DNA of 64,000 bases from Lobosporangium transversale (GCF_002105155.1 NW_019028981.1:1590501-1654500); one strand, 5' to 3'. Shown: positions 11,702 through 22,657, counted from the first letter of the stretch. The notes: a model not told the origin generated them from the sequence alone. Program-made: numbers and translations.

Positions 11702-13552
11702 TCATTTTAATTGCGCATATCGTTCTCGTGCCTTCCTCCGTGCCTGCTCACCAGGGGTCTCCGGCGTCCGTGAGGCAGCATCGCCCTGGGTTTGCAAGGC
11801 TTTAGATCCCAGCCCCGCCTTTCGATCTGTCACCATCAATTGTATAGGCTCAACCACACCCTGACCAGCAACACCCAATCCAGTTCCTGCTTTCCAACCC
11901 ATCTTGCTAAGCATGGCATGCCCTTTGTTGGTATGGGCTACCGGTACATGGAATCCACTAGTCTGTGCCGCCATCTCTTGGTGTTGCTGTTGTTGTTGTG
12001 AAGCATATACAGGAATGACAGAAGGAATAGGTGATGATCGATCAGGATTGTATAATCGACGTTTTGCAGCTCTATCAACGTATTGTGACGCCCCTTGACT
12101 CCCTTCATCTCCATCGCCACTGACTTCCCCTCCACGTTTAGAATTAAAATACGTCTTTCTGTCGGGTCCTGCCCATTTTTTCTTTAAACGATTCATCTCC
12201 TCAATTCTTTCCTGCTCTCGTGTCAATCGAAGATCTCCCACAAGCGATGGCGAGTTCTTCTCTGCAGGGATTGTCGAACCCTCCCAATGACCTTTATCAC
12301 TCATGACTTCAATCTCATTCCCATCTGTGATCTGACAAGTCTCGCATATTCGTCCATCCTCATGGAGATGGACTTCAAACACTGTCGAGCCCATCCGAAG
12401 TTGATCCATATGCTTTAATGCAAAGGGCTGACTAGCTGCTTTGGGTACTGACAACCGTTCCCCATTCAAAAAAGTACCGTGGGTTGATCCGCAATCCGTT
12501 ATTTGGAACGTGTCAATATAATCAAGTGAAGCCATCGCCGCAGTCGTCGCTGTCAACATAGTTTCGTAGTACTGCTGGTACTTTTCCAACTGTTGTTGAT
12601 AGTCTTTATATTGCTGTTCCAAACCTTGACTCTGCACCATCTGCGCTGGCTCATCATATTCTTCACCTTCCTCCAGCTCACCCTCCATTTCTCTTCCTTT
12701 ATTTTCTCCTCGATAGTTCTCAAGTCCCGTGTCTCGTGCGCCAGCGCTTGGAGATTCGGGGAGCTCTCCGTCTTCTCTTCCATCATCATTATTTTCACCA
12801 TCATCATTATCCTGCTGTCGCTGCTCTCCCGATCGTACTTCTGCATTAGAATGGCTTCCCTCGTTGGTTCCAGATGTCGAGGCTTCTACCTTCAGGATTG
12901 CTTCTGTTTCTGATAAAAATGCCGAGCTGCTGTTGTCATTCACAGCTCCGTCTTCATTTTTTTGCGTCGCTACCTCCGTCGACATGTCTGATTGAGATGG
13001 CTTATTGGGCGTATCAGCTGCGGGAGGCAGAGATTTGTGCTTCATGCTTCCTTGTGTTTGTGGGGTATATTGCTCGTTCTCAACTTCATCATATTGTTTC
13101 TTCTGAGACTGTTGCTGATGCTGATACTGCTGACGATGGTGTTGTCGTTGTTCCAGTTGTCCTTGTCCATCACTTTGCTGATGTGGATGAACCTGTTGTC
13201 GATCCAAATAAATGCTCGCATGGAATCGACTGATCTCCATCTCAACCATCCTGACTCGATTACCCTGTCCACTCAAGGGTCGATCCCGCCCAAAGGATAA
13301 ACCTGAAGCATCCATTATGATCACTCCCCCGACTTTAAGTATATTGGAGGACAATACACACAATCTTAATGTGGCATCGCTCTCTGGGGGCTGCGCTGTA
13401 GCTGCCGATGCTGACGCATATTGGTTTAGTTCGATCGCATAGCCTGTATGAGGATCTATGTGATACATACCACCATTCATATTACTACTATTAGGAGGAC
13501 CATATGCCTGTTGATGATGTTGATGATAGTAGTAATGCTGTTGTCCTTGTTT

Positions 13553-13583
<31 letters not shown>

Positions 13584-13951
13584 GATGAATTCAAGCTATT
13601 TAAATTTGGTGCTTCCACGGGGATATAGGTTTCTGTTGCTGCATCGTAATATGAGTAGGTGCCTGTGTAGGCGTCATGCCATAATTGAGTTGCTGCATGG
13701 AATGCAAATGCAGGTTGGTCCTTTGTTGCTTGGAACCCATCTGGGTGTGGAAAAGTGAAAGGAGAGGACGAACCATCGCCAATAACAGTAGAAGTAGTAG
13801 TAGTCGCGGTAGTAGATGTAGAATTAGATGTAAAAGCTCCAAAAAGCGCATCTGCAGCGGCATTGGCAGCAGCAATGTCTTGTTTTTCTTTCTGTTCTGA
13901 GGCTGTCCGTGCCTGCAGGTATCCGTTCAATTCATCGTCAAAGTCGGCCAT
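11702..13951 (-). CDS. AGGF1-like protein: OCRE-like motif, FHA domain, G-patch
   Basis: A single exon of 749 aa from the first in-frame ATG (MADFDDELNG). The domain order is: an OCRE-like Tyr-rich motif near residues 85-115 (WHDAYTGTYSYYD); the first half of an FHA domain near 220-250 (SFGRDRP, SRFHASIYLDR); a Gln/Glu/Asp-rich insertion of about 235 residues; the second FHA half near 480-530 (ITDCGSTHGTFLNGERLS); a basic linker; and a G-patch near 672-715 (KMGWKAGTGLGVAGQG). OCRE, FHA and G-patch in this order match the AGGF1 family, which is spliceosome-associated in several lineages, so a nuclear role in RNA processing with a DEAH helicase partner is inferred. Upstream non-ATG codons extend the frame nine residues but are unlikely starts. 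The long insertion inside the FHA fold is unusual. Confidence 0.85.
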
Positions 13952-14131
13952 GAGAACATGTGCTCCATGGACAAGCAAAGAGCAAAACTGTTAAAGCAAG
14001 AATTTTGTGACAGTTGGAATTCGAAATGTTTTGAATCGTGTGCAACGTGGCTTTTGTAAAGGCTAAAAAAAAAATAAAAAAAAAAAAAGTTCATTTCAAA
14101 ACACCAGTTGGCATTACATACTTGAACAAGA
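13952..14131. promoter_or_regulatory. 180-bp bidirectional promoter between AGGF1-like gene and RRP36
   Basis: The two start codons face away from each other with only 180 bp between them, so both promoters must share this segment. It holds an A-rich stretch around 14070-14088 and no TATA box I can place confidently. Both products are predicted nuclear RNA-processing proteins, which would suit co-regulation; that is inference. Confidence 0.55.
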
Positions 14132-15309
14132 ATGGCGCTTAGACACAAGAAGGCACAGGCAGAAGACCCAGAAGAAAGAGCATTGGTATGTTGTGGACGA
14201 AACTTATACTGATTAACAATCATTTCCGAATTCTTTTAAATAACATAACAAACACATGTATATATATATATCTAGAGACGTATGCAAACCTTTGATCAGA
14301 ACGATAGTGATCTGGATCAAGAGGACAGTGATAAAAGTGATCAGGAAATATTTAATGAAGAGGATTATGATGATGGTGAAGCGAGTCAAGAGGACAGTCA
14401 AGAGGAAGATGACCAGGAGGATGACCAGGAGGATGATCAGGAAGAAGACGAGGAAGAGGAAGAAGAAGATTCTGACGATAGCGAAGAGGGTTCTGATGCT
14501 TCAGACGATTCAGATAGTGATTCAGACAGTAATGACAGAGAACTGAGAGAACTCCAAAACAGTAAGTAAAAAAAAAAAAAAAAAAAAAAAAAGCGTTTAT
14601 TGCAACTTATTTGATTACATCGCGCATCAAAGAAGAGATATATTCAAGGGATAATTTGACTCTTCATTCATAACCATCCTTCTTTTTTTTTTTTTTTTTT
14701 TTTTCAATTGCCCTATTATCCAAACCATGATAGATCTATCTCAAATACCCTTTGATAAACTAGCAGAGATTCAACAAAAAGTTGGGATGAAAGCATTTCA
14801 CCAAACCCTTCGTGGAACTGAAAAGAAAAAGAGCACACATACATCTACATCTACAACAAACAAAGGATCTCAGCGGAAGCCTCAAACATATGATGACGAT
14901 GATAGTGATGATGATGACGATGATGACGATGATGACGGCGATGATGATGAAGAGACACCTCAGAAAAAAATGGATAAGAAACAACGCAGGATTATTGAGA
15001 AGAGAACGGATAAAAATAGGTAAGGGATGGATTAGATGGATCATAAAGCAACTCCAGCTCATTTTCAATGTGACGAGGATCTGACCAATGCTCTGCTTCT
15101 ACTATTAATTTTATAAAAAAAAAAAAAAAAAAAAAAAAAGACCTATGGAAATTGGATCAAAAAAGCCTGTAGGACGCTTCCGTCAGGTTGTAGAAGTTCC
15201 AACTGTGGTATGCCTTTTAGTACACAAATCCTTTAAGTATCGTGTGGATTACATAAGTGCTTGAAAAAAAAAAAAAAAAAAAAAAAAAACTTATAGGAAA
15301 TGGTGCTTC

Positions 15310-15343
<34 letters not shown>

Positions 15344-15794
15344 GAAACGTCGTGATCCTCGATTTGACAGTCTGAGCGGGAAATTGGACACAGATCTGTT
15401 CGAAAAATCGTACTCATTCCTCAAAGACTATCAAGCGGACGAAATGAAGAAACTAAAGGAGTCGATCAAGAAGGCGCGTGATCCTGAAACAAAAGAGAAA
15501 TTACAACGGCAGTTGAGTCGCATGTTGGATCGACAGGCAACAGAGGCTTCTGAGAAACGTAGGCAGGAGATTAAACGAGAGCATAAGCGTAAAGAAAAGG
15601 AATTGATCGCAAAGGGCAAGAACCCGTTCTTCTTGAAGAAGTCAGATCAAAAGAAGCTGGAGCTCATCGACAAATTCCAGCATCTTAAAGATAATCCAAA
15701 GGCTTTGGCGCGGGCGATGGAAAAGAGGCGGAAGAGAAACTCTGCAAAAGAAAAGACAAAGGTTTTGGGTGCTAAGCGTCGTAGATTCAACTAG
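14132..15794 (+). CDS. RRP36: rRNA-processing protein RRP36
   Basis: Five exons (14132-14185, 14276-14561, 14734-15019, 15141-15207, 15345-15794) encode 380 aa. An 18-residue basic start is followed by a long acidic Asp/Glu/Ser tract with a tandem EDDQ-type repeat. The conserved core then begins near residue 115: LSQIPFDKLAEIQQKVG, a second acidic stretch, KNRPMEIGSKKPVGRFRQVV, RRDPRFDSLSGKL, and a coiled basic C-terminus with PFFLKKSDQKKLELIDKF. These blocks are diagnostic of RRP36, a nucleolar factor of the early pre-rRNA cleavages in 18S maturation. Exons 3 to 5 join residues that are contiguous in relatives, confirming the splices. The acceptors at 15141 and 15345 are preceded by A runs of more than 20 nt rather than pyrimidines. 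Confidence 0.93.
15311..15341. repeat. 31-nt poly-A just before a splice acceptor in RRP36
   Basis: A run of 31 A is followed directly by TAG and the last RRP36 exon at 15345. A second run (15262-15289) lies in the same intron, and another run of more than 20 A abuts the acceptor at 15140. Confidence 0.9.
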
Positions 15795-16375
15795 GAAGGC
15801 TTGTCGATAACTCCTTCTATGGTCTTTCGTAATGACATTCAAAAAAAAAAAAAAAAAAAAAAAAATCCATGCTCAAAACAAGGTTCTCCTCATACCCAAT
15901 CTTTAAAGATTTTTGTAAAGTGTTCCTTCATAATTGGGCTTGGTTGGGCTCTGTAAAATACAATAAAATCTTATCTAATCGAAGTGGATTAGACGGTTAC
16001 GATTGAACATTGGCTGTGAAGAAAAAGAAAAAAGGAGTGGTTTTCTATATCGTTCTTGGTTGGTAAACTATTCCTCGATCCTCTTATTTATGGCGAAGGG
16101 GGAGGGAGGTTATTTTATTTAATTAAAGATCATAATAAAGAGTATCATCCATCTCGTCCACTTTTGAACATTGCTGTGGCTCGAATTAACTGTAGCTAAG
16201 AAATTGGTGAGATATTCATCAGTAATAACTAACGAGGCGAAGGAAGAGTATAGGTTTCTTCATTTGCATGTTTTTCATATAACCTCCGGACTCTCAAATG
16301 AATTGGCAACCAGTTAGCTCAGCAAATAAAATTTTCAACCAAGCAGCCGTCCACCATGGTTGGCACATTAACTAA
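15795..16375. other. Intergenic stretch
   Basis: It contains a poly-A run at 15841-15865 and an otherwise unremarkable AT-rich sequence; the start should be the RRP36 3' UTR. No gene seen. Confidence 0.45.
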
Positions 16376-16692
16376 GATGCTTCGCCTTGTGATGGAGAGG
16401 TCTTAATAAATACTTTTAAATACATGTTCTCTCCTGAGGACAATGTTAATGGCCTCAAGGACGCCATTAAGGCTGTGAATCCCAGTTCTTTCAAGAATGT
16501 TGATCTACATGATCTTGCTTTTTGAAGGGTATCCACCCCATCCGATCCCGAGAAGCAAATAACTATCGACACTTTGAGTCTCAGTGAGCAAGGAGAACTT
16601 AATCCGAGTATACCCATCTTAGAAGCAATTAAACACGACCTATCTAAGAACATTATCCGTGTGAATGCAGCAATGTGTACCTTTAGCTCTTA
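16376..16692 (+). pseudogene. Broken Crinkler (CRN) N-terminal domain
   Basis: Reading the plus strand from the ATG at 16376 gives MLRLV. A shift of one base then continues into DGE, SPEDNVNGLKDAIKA, FKNVDLHDLAF, a TGA where a tryptophan is expected, and RVSTPSDPEKQITIDTLS. In Crinkler proteins the ubiquitin-like N-terminal domain opens with a short hydrophobic strand ending in LVDGE. It then has a D-x-V-x-x-L-K-x-x-IK helix, and later D-L-x-LWRVSIP. The match in order and spacing is clear. At least one frameshift near 16392 and one in-frame stop (16525-16527 region) break it. Only the N-terminal region is recognisable; no C-terminal effector domain follows before a stop near 16692. CRN proteins are secreted or intracellular effectors in oomycetes and early-diverging fungi. 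Confidence 0.72.
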
Positions 16693-16695
16693 ATA

Positions 16696-16838
16696 GGGGT
16701 TTCAAAATTGGACATTTTGCGGTTTATTTGAAAAAATTTATTTGCCAAAATGGGACACCCAAATACACCAGCTCGAGGGCTGATGTATTTTCAAATAGGC
16801 GCCTATTTATTTGGCCAAATGCTCAATTTTGAAACCCC
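16696..16838. mobile_element. MITE-like 143-bp element with 15-bp inverted ends
   Basis: The left end GGGGTTTCAAAATTG and the right end CAATTTTGAAACCCC are perfect inverted copies. The inverted match continues imperfectly inward (ATTTGGCCAAAT-like and AATAAATAGG-like blocks), so most of the element can fold into a long hairpin. It lies immediately after the broken CRN frame. No target-site duplication is obvious, so the exact ends are uncertain. It could instead be a simple palindromic repeat. Confidence 0.55.
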
Positions 16839-19800
16839 AAATGTACCGATATTTGTGAGTTGAACTTATTTACCCAATCATAGCCCTGAGGAACAGCTTA
16901 TGAAGAAAGAAAATAGAGTTAAAAAACCGAGTAGATTAAAGAAAAGAAAGGTTCCAAAGAAGTCAATTGACTATGGATGACGAAAGGGAAACGGATAAAA
17001 CAGAGGGCCTAAGGAGAAGGAAGCAAGTGTTTTATTTTGACAACGCGTATTACTACAGGCTCACAATAGACCCTGCTCTAACAACGCTTTTTTATTTTTT
17101 TTATCAAAAACCTCAATGAACTGTCATGAGAATGTAGAGCATGGTTGCTCCTGATCTTGTCAGCTTCACCAATAACTTGAATGCTATTTGCTTTTAATGC
17201 AAAGACGTTACTATATCAGCTAAGAGTGAGGGTAAAAGGAAAGACGATTATCAAAATTGGTTGTAATAATTTAGAAGTATGCGTATAATGGGCATATCAG
17301 ATCCACAGCTTTTGCAACGTGGTTCAAACCTGGTCAAATGATTTATTTACTCTTGCCAGACATAAAGGCGATCTCCAAGCGAAAAACAATATATTACATG
17401 TCACTGCCTCCAAAACCCATTGGTAGAACGAGGTCATAAAAGAAGTATTCCTAAGGACGGTACAGCATAAAGAGCATTCACTTTACTTTATTGAATTGAG
17501 ACCAATTCTAAATATTTGTCTTCTCTCAATCTAAGAGACAATAAGTAGAAGATAGACAACGTTGCAGATTGGCGCTTCGAGCAGGTTGTAAAAGCCATTG
17601 TGCTGTCTCTCTTAAAAAAATAATAATAATAATAATAAAATAAAGGAAGGGTCCATTAATAAAATGGGGAAGGTTGAGAAAGTAACTGAACAAATGACTG
17701 CCCTTGATGTAACAGTATATAGCCTTAAGCCTATAAAAGGCTTGTTTTAATATTTATAATAAAATCACCTTTTGTCTTCACTACCTATTACACTTGATTA
17801 CCATAAAGAAGACACGGTCTAGCACAAAGGAGGAAGCACCTGCCAAGCGCTGAAGGCTTGCAGAGCAACCTGGTTTTCGACTAGCGCCACTATCTGATTA
17901 TTTAGTGGCCTTTGTCCTTTATATCTGAAATATGCCAGGATCATAATAAGTAACGAGAACGAAAGGAAGATCTGTTTATTATGATCCAGGGATCTTCGTT
18001 AAATAAAAAGGGTAAAAATCTTAGCTATAGTAAAAACCCATGTAAATGACTGCTAATCGCAACAATATCACACCAAATGTAGCTGTATGAGGCCTATAAT
18101 ACGGCGTTTAAGTCGGTGAAGGGTGGCTCAAGAGGATAGTCAAGACGGTGTGTTTATTCAGTTCTTTGGTTTTGGCCCTCCAAATTCCAAGACAGTAAGG
18201 CATTGCGAATAGGCACTGAGAAGCCGCCATCGTGGATAACGCATTGCGCGATATATAAAGAGGTGTCGTCGAGTATCATGGATTTTAGACGAGGTGCTGT
18301 TGACCGAGGTGACAGAGGAGAAGTTAAAATGCTGAATGAGGGCCCTGCTTTCCTGGAGCATCCTCGTCATACCAACGAGATTATTGGGCTTTTGACGTAA
18401 AAGTCCGCAGCCGTGGGCCACACTGGGCCCACTTATCGGACGGTCGCCCCAACTCTCCAACGCTACAGCAATCTCACCCTCCCTTAAATATAGCAAATTG
18501 GAACTGCCTGCAAAGTGTGGGAGATTCAATTTTTAAAATGGTTGGATTAATACAGTAAGTGTATTTGAATATGACGCCGACGATATAGAGACAACCCTCA
18601 AGTTTATGTGGATAGCCCGCCAACAAGCTGTTGGCCGAAGATTCTTGTACGCTCCAGGATGGGTTCTACCCCTTTGACGACCACTACTATGCTAGTTCAT
18701 TAGCACACAGGCTAAAATACTACAAGAAGAACGTGACTTCCATTGCTAAAACAGGTTCGAGACACCTTTGATGCCTCCAAGGTCTCTGGCCACGGCACAG
18801 GTTCATCTCGAGGTCCTAAGAGCCACAAACACTAAACCAGCCGTCTTTGTAGAAAAAAAAGTCTCAATACCGGCATTAAGAAAGTATTGATCTACAATGG
18901 TATGCCGAACGTTGCAAGTTTTCTATGAAGAGATCGATAGCGCAAGCCGGCTTCCTCAATCATGTTCTTCATCTTTAACATCATTCTAGCTAATCGTTTA
19001 CAATGGGAACAAGGAAAATAAAGCTGCAATCTAAATTGTGTAATGATTTTCAGATTGATTGTATCTTCATTTCTATGTCCCATTCCTGTGGCATTTTTCT
19101 TGTCATAACTCAGTTTTCAACTTTACTGTTGCCTTCGCTCCCCATACATTTATTTTTCCGCTAGTTGCCAACCTAGAACGGGGGCCTCTATCGAAAGATA
19201 TTGGCCAAACCAAGCTCCCTCTTTTGGAACAGAGAGCCATCAAGAGAGGTGTCTAGGGACTCGAGATTTCTATCACATCTGTCCCGAGAACTTAGAGTAA
19301 GAGAAACCATTTCGACTTTAGTATATAGATATGCAAATACTCCACTGCCAAATGTGAGGCGGATCTATAAGGTTTCTAAAGGTACCGAGTGTACATGTGC
19401 CTTTTACCTGAAAGCTTAATATCGAGAGAGTTAGAGACTGCGGCAGATCCAAAGATTTATGAGATTGGCGGAAGGGATGCACATCTCTGCTACGAACATC
19501 AAGAACACTAAGCAATATGGAAGGTTTGAAGTGTGTACAGTATTACTAAAGGCCAGGTAAACTGAACAATGAAGGGTTGGAAGAAGATGATGCCCCTGAT
19601 GGAGCAGTAATCAGTGGGGTCGGATCCTGCGGTGGAAGAGCTACTATAAGTGGTCGCGAAATAGGCGCCTTGGATTGAACAAGCCCAGGCTGAATAATCA
19701 AGGTGCTGAAAGTAAGACGATAGCCTGGAGTTATATAACCTCTTATGTCGTTGGGATGCTTGTCAGATCCGGTGAGCCCGCGACTAAGCAGCTTTCGCTG

Positions 19801-20202
19801 ACGGCAAGGAAAGTAGCTTGGGGATGCCCATTGGCAAACCAGGTAGAACATACACAACCAGCAATTAGATTTTGGCCAGGCATTTGCCATTGAAATTGAA
19901 AAACCAATGTACCATCCACAACGTCAGGCCAGGCACAAAAGGGCTTAAGGAACTACAAAGGACTATCAAAGCAATCTGGTCATAATGCGGTATACCTTCA
20001 ACTTCGGTTTTTACCTGTCTACTGCCAAGAAAGATCTTCTCATACTGATAAAAATCCATCTATCTTCCCTCACAAACAGGCGTACATATAGAGTGTATGG
20101 GCACACTGAATTATGATATAACAGGGTAGTAGTGGTTTGTAAGCGCCAGCGTAGTTGACAGCTGGGCGCTACATTATTCTATATAAATTGCACCTGTAAA
20201 GT
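16839..20202. other. Gene-poor region with decayed coding fragments
   Basis: No intact gene is supported over about 3.4 kb. An (ATA)n tract lies near 17613-17640. Around 18545-18840 the plus strand carries short protein-like stretches broken by stops (FEYDADDIETTLKFMWIA; DTFDASKVSGHGTGSSRG), which look like a decayed gene I cannot name. A minus-strand open frame at 18158-18529 (123 aa) is unrecognised. Confidence 0.4.
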
Positions 20203-20412
20203 GAAAAGGCTTTGAGCTCCTGCTAGTGCTCATTCTGGGACCAGAGCAGATAAAGCAATTGCTGATCGCATATGTTTGTTCAAAAGTATAGTATCTCAAT
20301 ATCTCATTTATTATTTTAGTTGGTTAGGTTTATGGACAATCTTGGATCGAGATAAGAGAAGGAATAGCTAGGCGTAGAACAGAGTTGTTCTGAAAGGTGC
20401 ATTGTGAATCAC

Positions 20413-20625
20413 TTAGCAGTCGGCTCCACAGCAGCAGCGGCCCCAGTCACAGTCTCCATTCAAGCCATACTTGGGACTACGCTCATTCCAATCACAAGCG
20501 TTAAGGCAATCTTGATCGATCAAACATTGTCCTCTCCTGGACGTACACCTTCTGCAAATATCAGCATTAGCCACGGCGATGAAGCTGAGGACAATCAAGG
20601 CAAAAGAGAAGCTTTGGATTTTCAT
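20413..20625 (-). CDS. Secreted 10-cysteine miniprotein, copy A
   Basis: A single exon of 70 aa. Residues 1-21 form a signal peptide with a hydrophobic core (FALIVLSFIAVANA) and a likely cut after ANA. The mature peptide of about 49 aa has ten cysteines in the pattern C-x2-C-x6-C-x5-C-x3-C-x14-C-x4-CCC-x3-C and ends in GRCCCGADC. Five disulphides in so small a protein imply a knotted, protease-stable extracellular peptide. Function is unknown; an antimicrobial, toxin-like or host-interaction effector role would fit. It is identical in sequence to copies B and C. A TATA box lies 155 bp upstream of the ATG. The antisense strand is also open for 97 codons, but that frame lacks a signal peptide and cysteine pattern. 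Confidence 0.85.
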   Translation of the reverse strand: MKIQSFSFALIVLSFIAVANADICRRCTSRRGQCLIDQDCLNACDWNERSPKYGLNGDCDWGRCCCGADC

Positions 20626-20779
20626 AGTGGTAAAGAGGTTTGGATGTCAGGTAGGACGCTTGGAGGTTCTGTCAAAGGCTATTGCGGCTCTTCTTGAGGG
20701 AAGTTCTTGGTGTTCTTTGTGAGGACTGGAGTCTTGAAGGAGGTTTGTTGAGTTGTAGTAAACGACACGGAAATGGCAG

Positions 20780-20789
20780 CCTTTTTATA
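20780..20789 (-). promoter_or_regulatory. TATA box of peptide gene copy A
   Basis: TATAAAAAGG on the minus strand, 155 bp upstream of the start codon. It is identical and at the same distance in copies B and C. Confidence 0.65.
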
Positions 20790-21284
20790 TTCGTGATGTG
20801 GATCATCTCTTGACAAGACTATCCCATTCTTGTACCTAGATCATGCTCTAATCTGATTAGCATGAATAGTAAAAGAGCTACTGACCTATGCAGGGACATC
20901 TTGTTTTTTTTTTTTTTTTTTTTGACGTCTACGAACCTAATGCGAATAACACTCAGATGCATATTAGTAAGGGAGGGTCTAAAGTACTGATGTAAAGTAC
21001 TCTTGCAAAGTACTGCAGTGAGGAGTGCAGAAGAGGCCGAGTTTGTGTAGTATGTGAATACTGTATTGATTTATAAATATAACAAGGGGTGACAGCACTG
21101 GAAAAATTCCCTCATCTTTGAGCAACTTGTCCAACAAAAACCCTTATTTGATTGGCCAGAAAAGTTAAAACAAAGTTTGCTGGAATGTGATACATTTATA
21201 CTTACCATTGCTTGCAGGACAGGTCTCTTGCAGCTCTTTGATTTTGTCATCAAAAAAAACCTTATCCGTGTTTCCCTACAGTTT

Positions 21285-21400
21285 CTTTCAAAAGCGGTTG
21301 CTAGGTCATACAATCACGTTGTGGGCCCAACCTATATGTAGAACGGCATGAATTCCTGTAAGCAATGATCCTCCGCCTTGTAGCTCACGCATACCACCGT
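21285..21400 (-). pseudogene. Decayed coding fragment X beside peptide gene A
   Basis: This minus-strand fragment reads GAGCTACAAGGCGGAGGATC, then sequence for AHAVL-like and YDLATAFERN. It matches fragments at about 23470-23620 (minus) and 30490-30612 (plus). All three lie upstream of a 10-cysteine peptide gene and run in its direction. Pooling frames gives GG-R-x-ILLTEAHAVLGTAARPYGLA followed by FER. Stops and shifts differ in each copy. The parent protein is not recognised. Confidence 0.5.
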
Positions 21401-22657
21401 GAGATTGCTCTTTCAAAGTCTCACTTGAATTAGCTGTCAATGTCCCCTGGGTTTAGCTCAATCTTTTTTTTTTTATTTTTTTCTTTCTTTTTATCGCATC
21501 ACATCACGTCATGTCAATAGTATCGAATCAGTGGGCAATTCCCTTTACTGGTTATCCAACTGTATATTATAAATACATTTCGGCGAAAGCTACTTCAAGT
21601 GAGAGATGGGGGAATTTATCGGAGATGGTAGGTTTTTAACGCTTACGAATCGCAGCTCTTGAACCACCCCCTAGCGCTTTTGATAGTATCTCATGGCATT
21701 AGCTGTTTCCCGCATCTGATATTATATACAGTTCAACCAGAATATATCTATATACAGAATGATGTTTTTAAACAGGCAGATGTCAGTGCTTTTCACTCAT
21801 CGCATTTTTTATTCCGCCACATGCCTCTACCAAATATCCTCTCCTATCAGATGCCTCTCTTTACATCTTTTTCTTGGCTCCCATTTTTGCTATTGGGCTA
21901 CCCTGTGATATCCAATTAACCAACCAGTCAATGCTAAGCTTCGATACTCTTTAATTCAATGCTTATGGATATATATGGTGTATTGAGCACACTGTATCGG
22001 TCCAAGCCGCCCGGTGCCAGTCATTTGCTTGCTTTGTTCGTTGTAAGAGAAGAACGTCATGTGGCAATGCGTCTTTTCTACTTGAAAGAGGGGGATCTGC
22101 AATCAAGAGTCTTCACCGATGGCAAAGAGGGGGCTCATTAGCATATCAAGTAAAACACATATCATCAGCAATTGAATATTAGTCAGATCTACTCTAATTT
22201 ATGCCACTATAGACGGCCACAAAAGAGCCTAACAACTTGCGGACGCGGCTATCGAAATAATCTTATCATTGTAACAATTGCATACAAATACAAAGGGGAG
22301 GTTTCCTCATCACTTTCCTCCAAGGCGGTTTTTTACTCATTTAGCAGCAAGCAATGTCCTTTCCTCAAAGGTAACGCAAACAATCTTCTTTTTTTTTCCT
22401 GCTCTTCGAAAATAGACACATATGTAGATCATATAGGCATACTAGATTTTGATTAAAAGAGGATGGCAGTGGCTTGTACGCCCCAGTGTAGCCGACAGCT
22501 GGTCACAGAGCCGTGCTACATAGGTTGTTTTGTAAGGTGAAAGGATGAGCTCTTGCTAGTGCTTATTCTACGATCGGAACAGATAAAGCAATTGCTGGTC
22601 GCATATGTTTGTTCAAAAGTATAGTATTTCAGTATCTCTTTTATTGTTTTAGTTGGC
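21401..22657. other. Spacer between peptide gene copies A and B
   Basis: This is AT-rich sequence with a T-rich tract near 21460-21495. A short fragment around 22310-22390 on the plus strand reads SKAVFYSFSSKQCPFL. It resembles the minus-strand fragment at 32010-32115 (SKAVFYMPSTKQDPSL). Sequence at 22465-22540 is a diverged copy of 20130-20200. No intact gene is supported. Confidence 0.45.

Larger units (their letters stand above)
20203..21275 (-). repeat. Copy A of ~1.07-kb inverted repeat carrying a cysteine-rich peptide gene
   Basis: This segment is the reverse complement of 24742-25813. By eye the two arms agree throughout, apart from a homopolymer of 20 T here versus 19 A there. The arms lie about 3.5 kb apart. 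The repeat includes the whole peptide gene, its promoter, about 350 bp of further upstream DNA, and downstream sequence to the AAAAGG boundary at 20203. Confidence 0.9.

Noticed and set aside
14812-15084. Open frames overlapping the acidic repeats of RRP36
   Set aside because: They are shadows of GAT/GAC/GAA repeats in other frames; the RRP36 frame has conserved domains and consistent splicing.
17280-17345. TGGTTCAAACC, like a tRNA T-arm
   Set aside because: No acceptor stem, D-arm or anticodon arm could be drawn around it.
17440-18000. Possible LTR end (TATAAAAGG, ACTACCTATTACA)
   Set aside because: No second copy as a direct repeat in the window, no convincing primer-binding site, and no retrotransposon coding sequence.
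18158-18529. 123-codon minus-strand open frame
   Set aside because: No motif, no hydrophobic or domain pattern, no neighbour to splice to. It lies among decayed sequences, so chance is as likely.
20404-20697. 97-codon open frame antisense to the peptide gene (also at 22737-23030 and 25319-25612)
   Set aside because: It is open in all three copies only because the copies are identical. It has no signal peptide or domain, and the opposite strand has a convincing secreted protein with TATA box. The diverged paralogues do not keep it.
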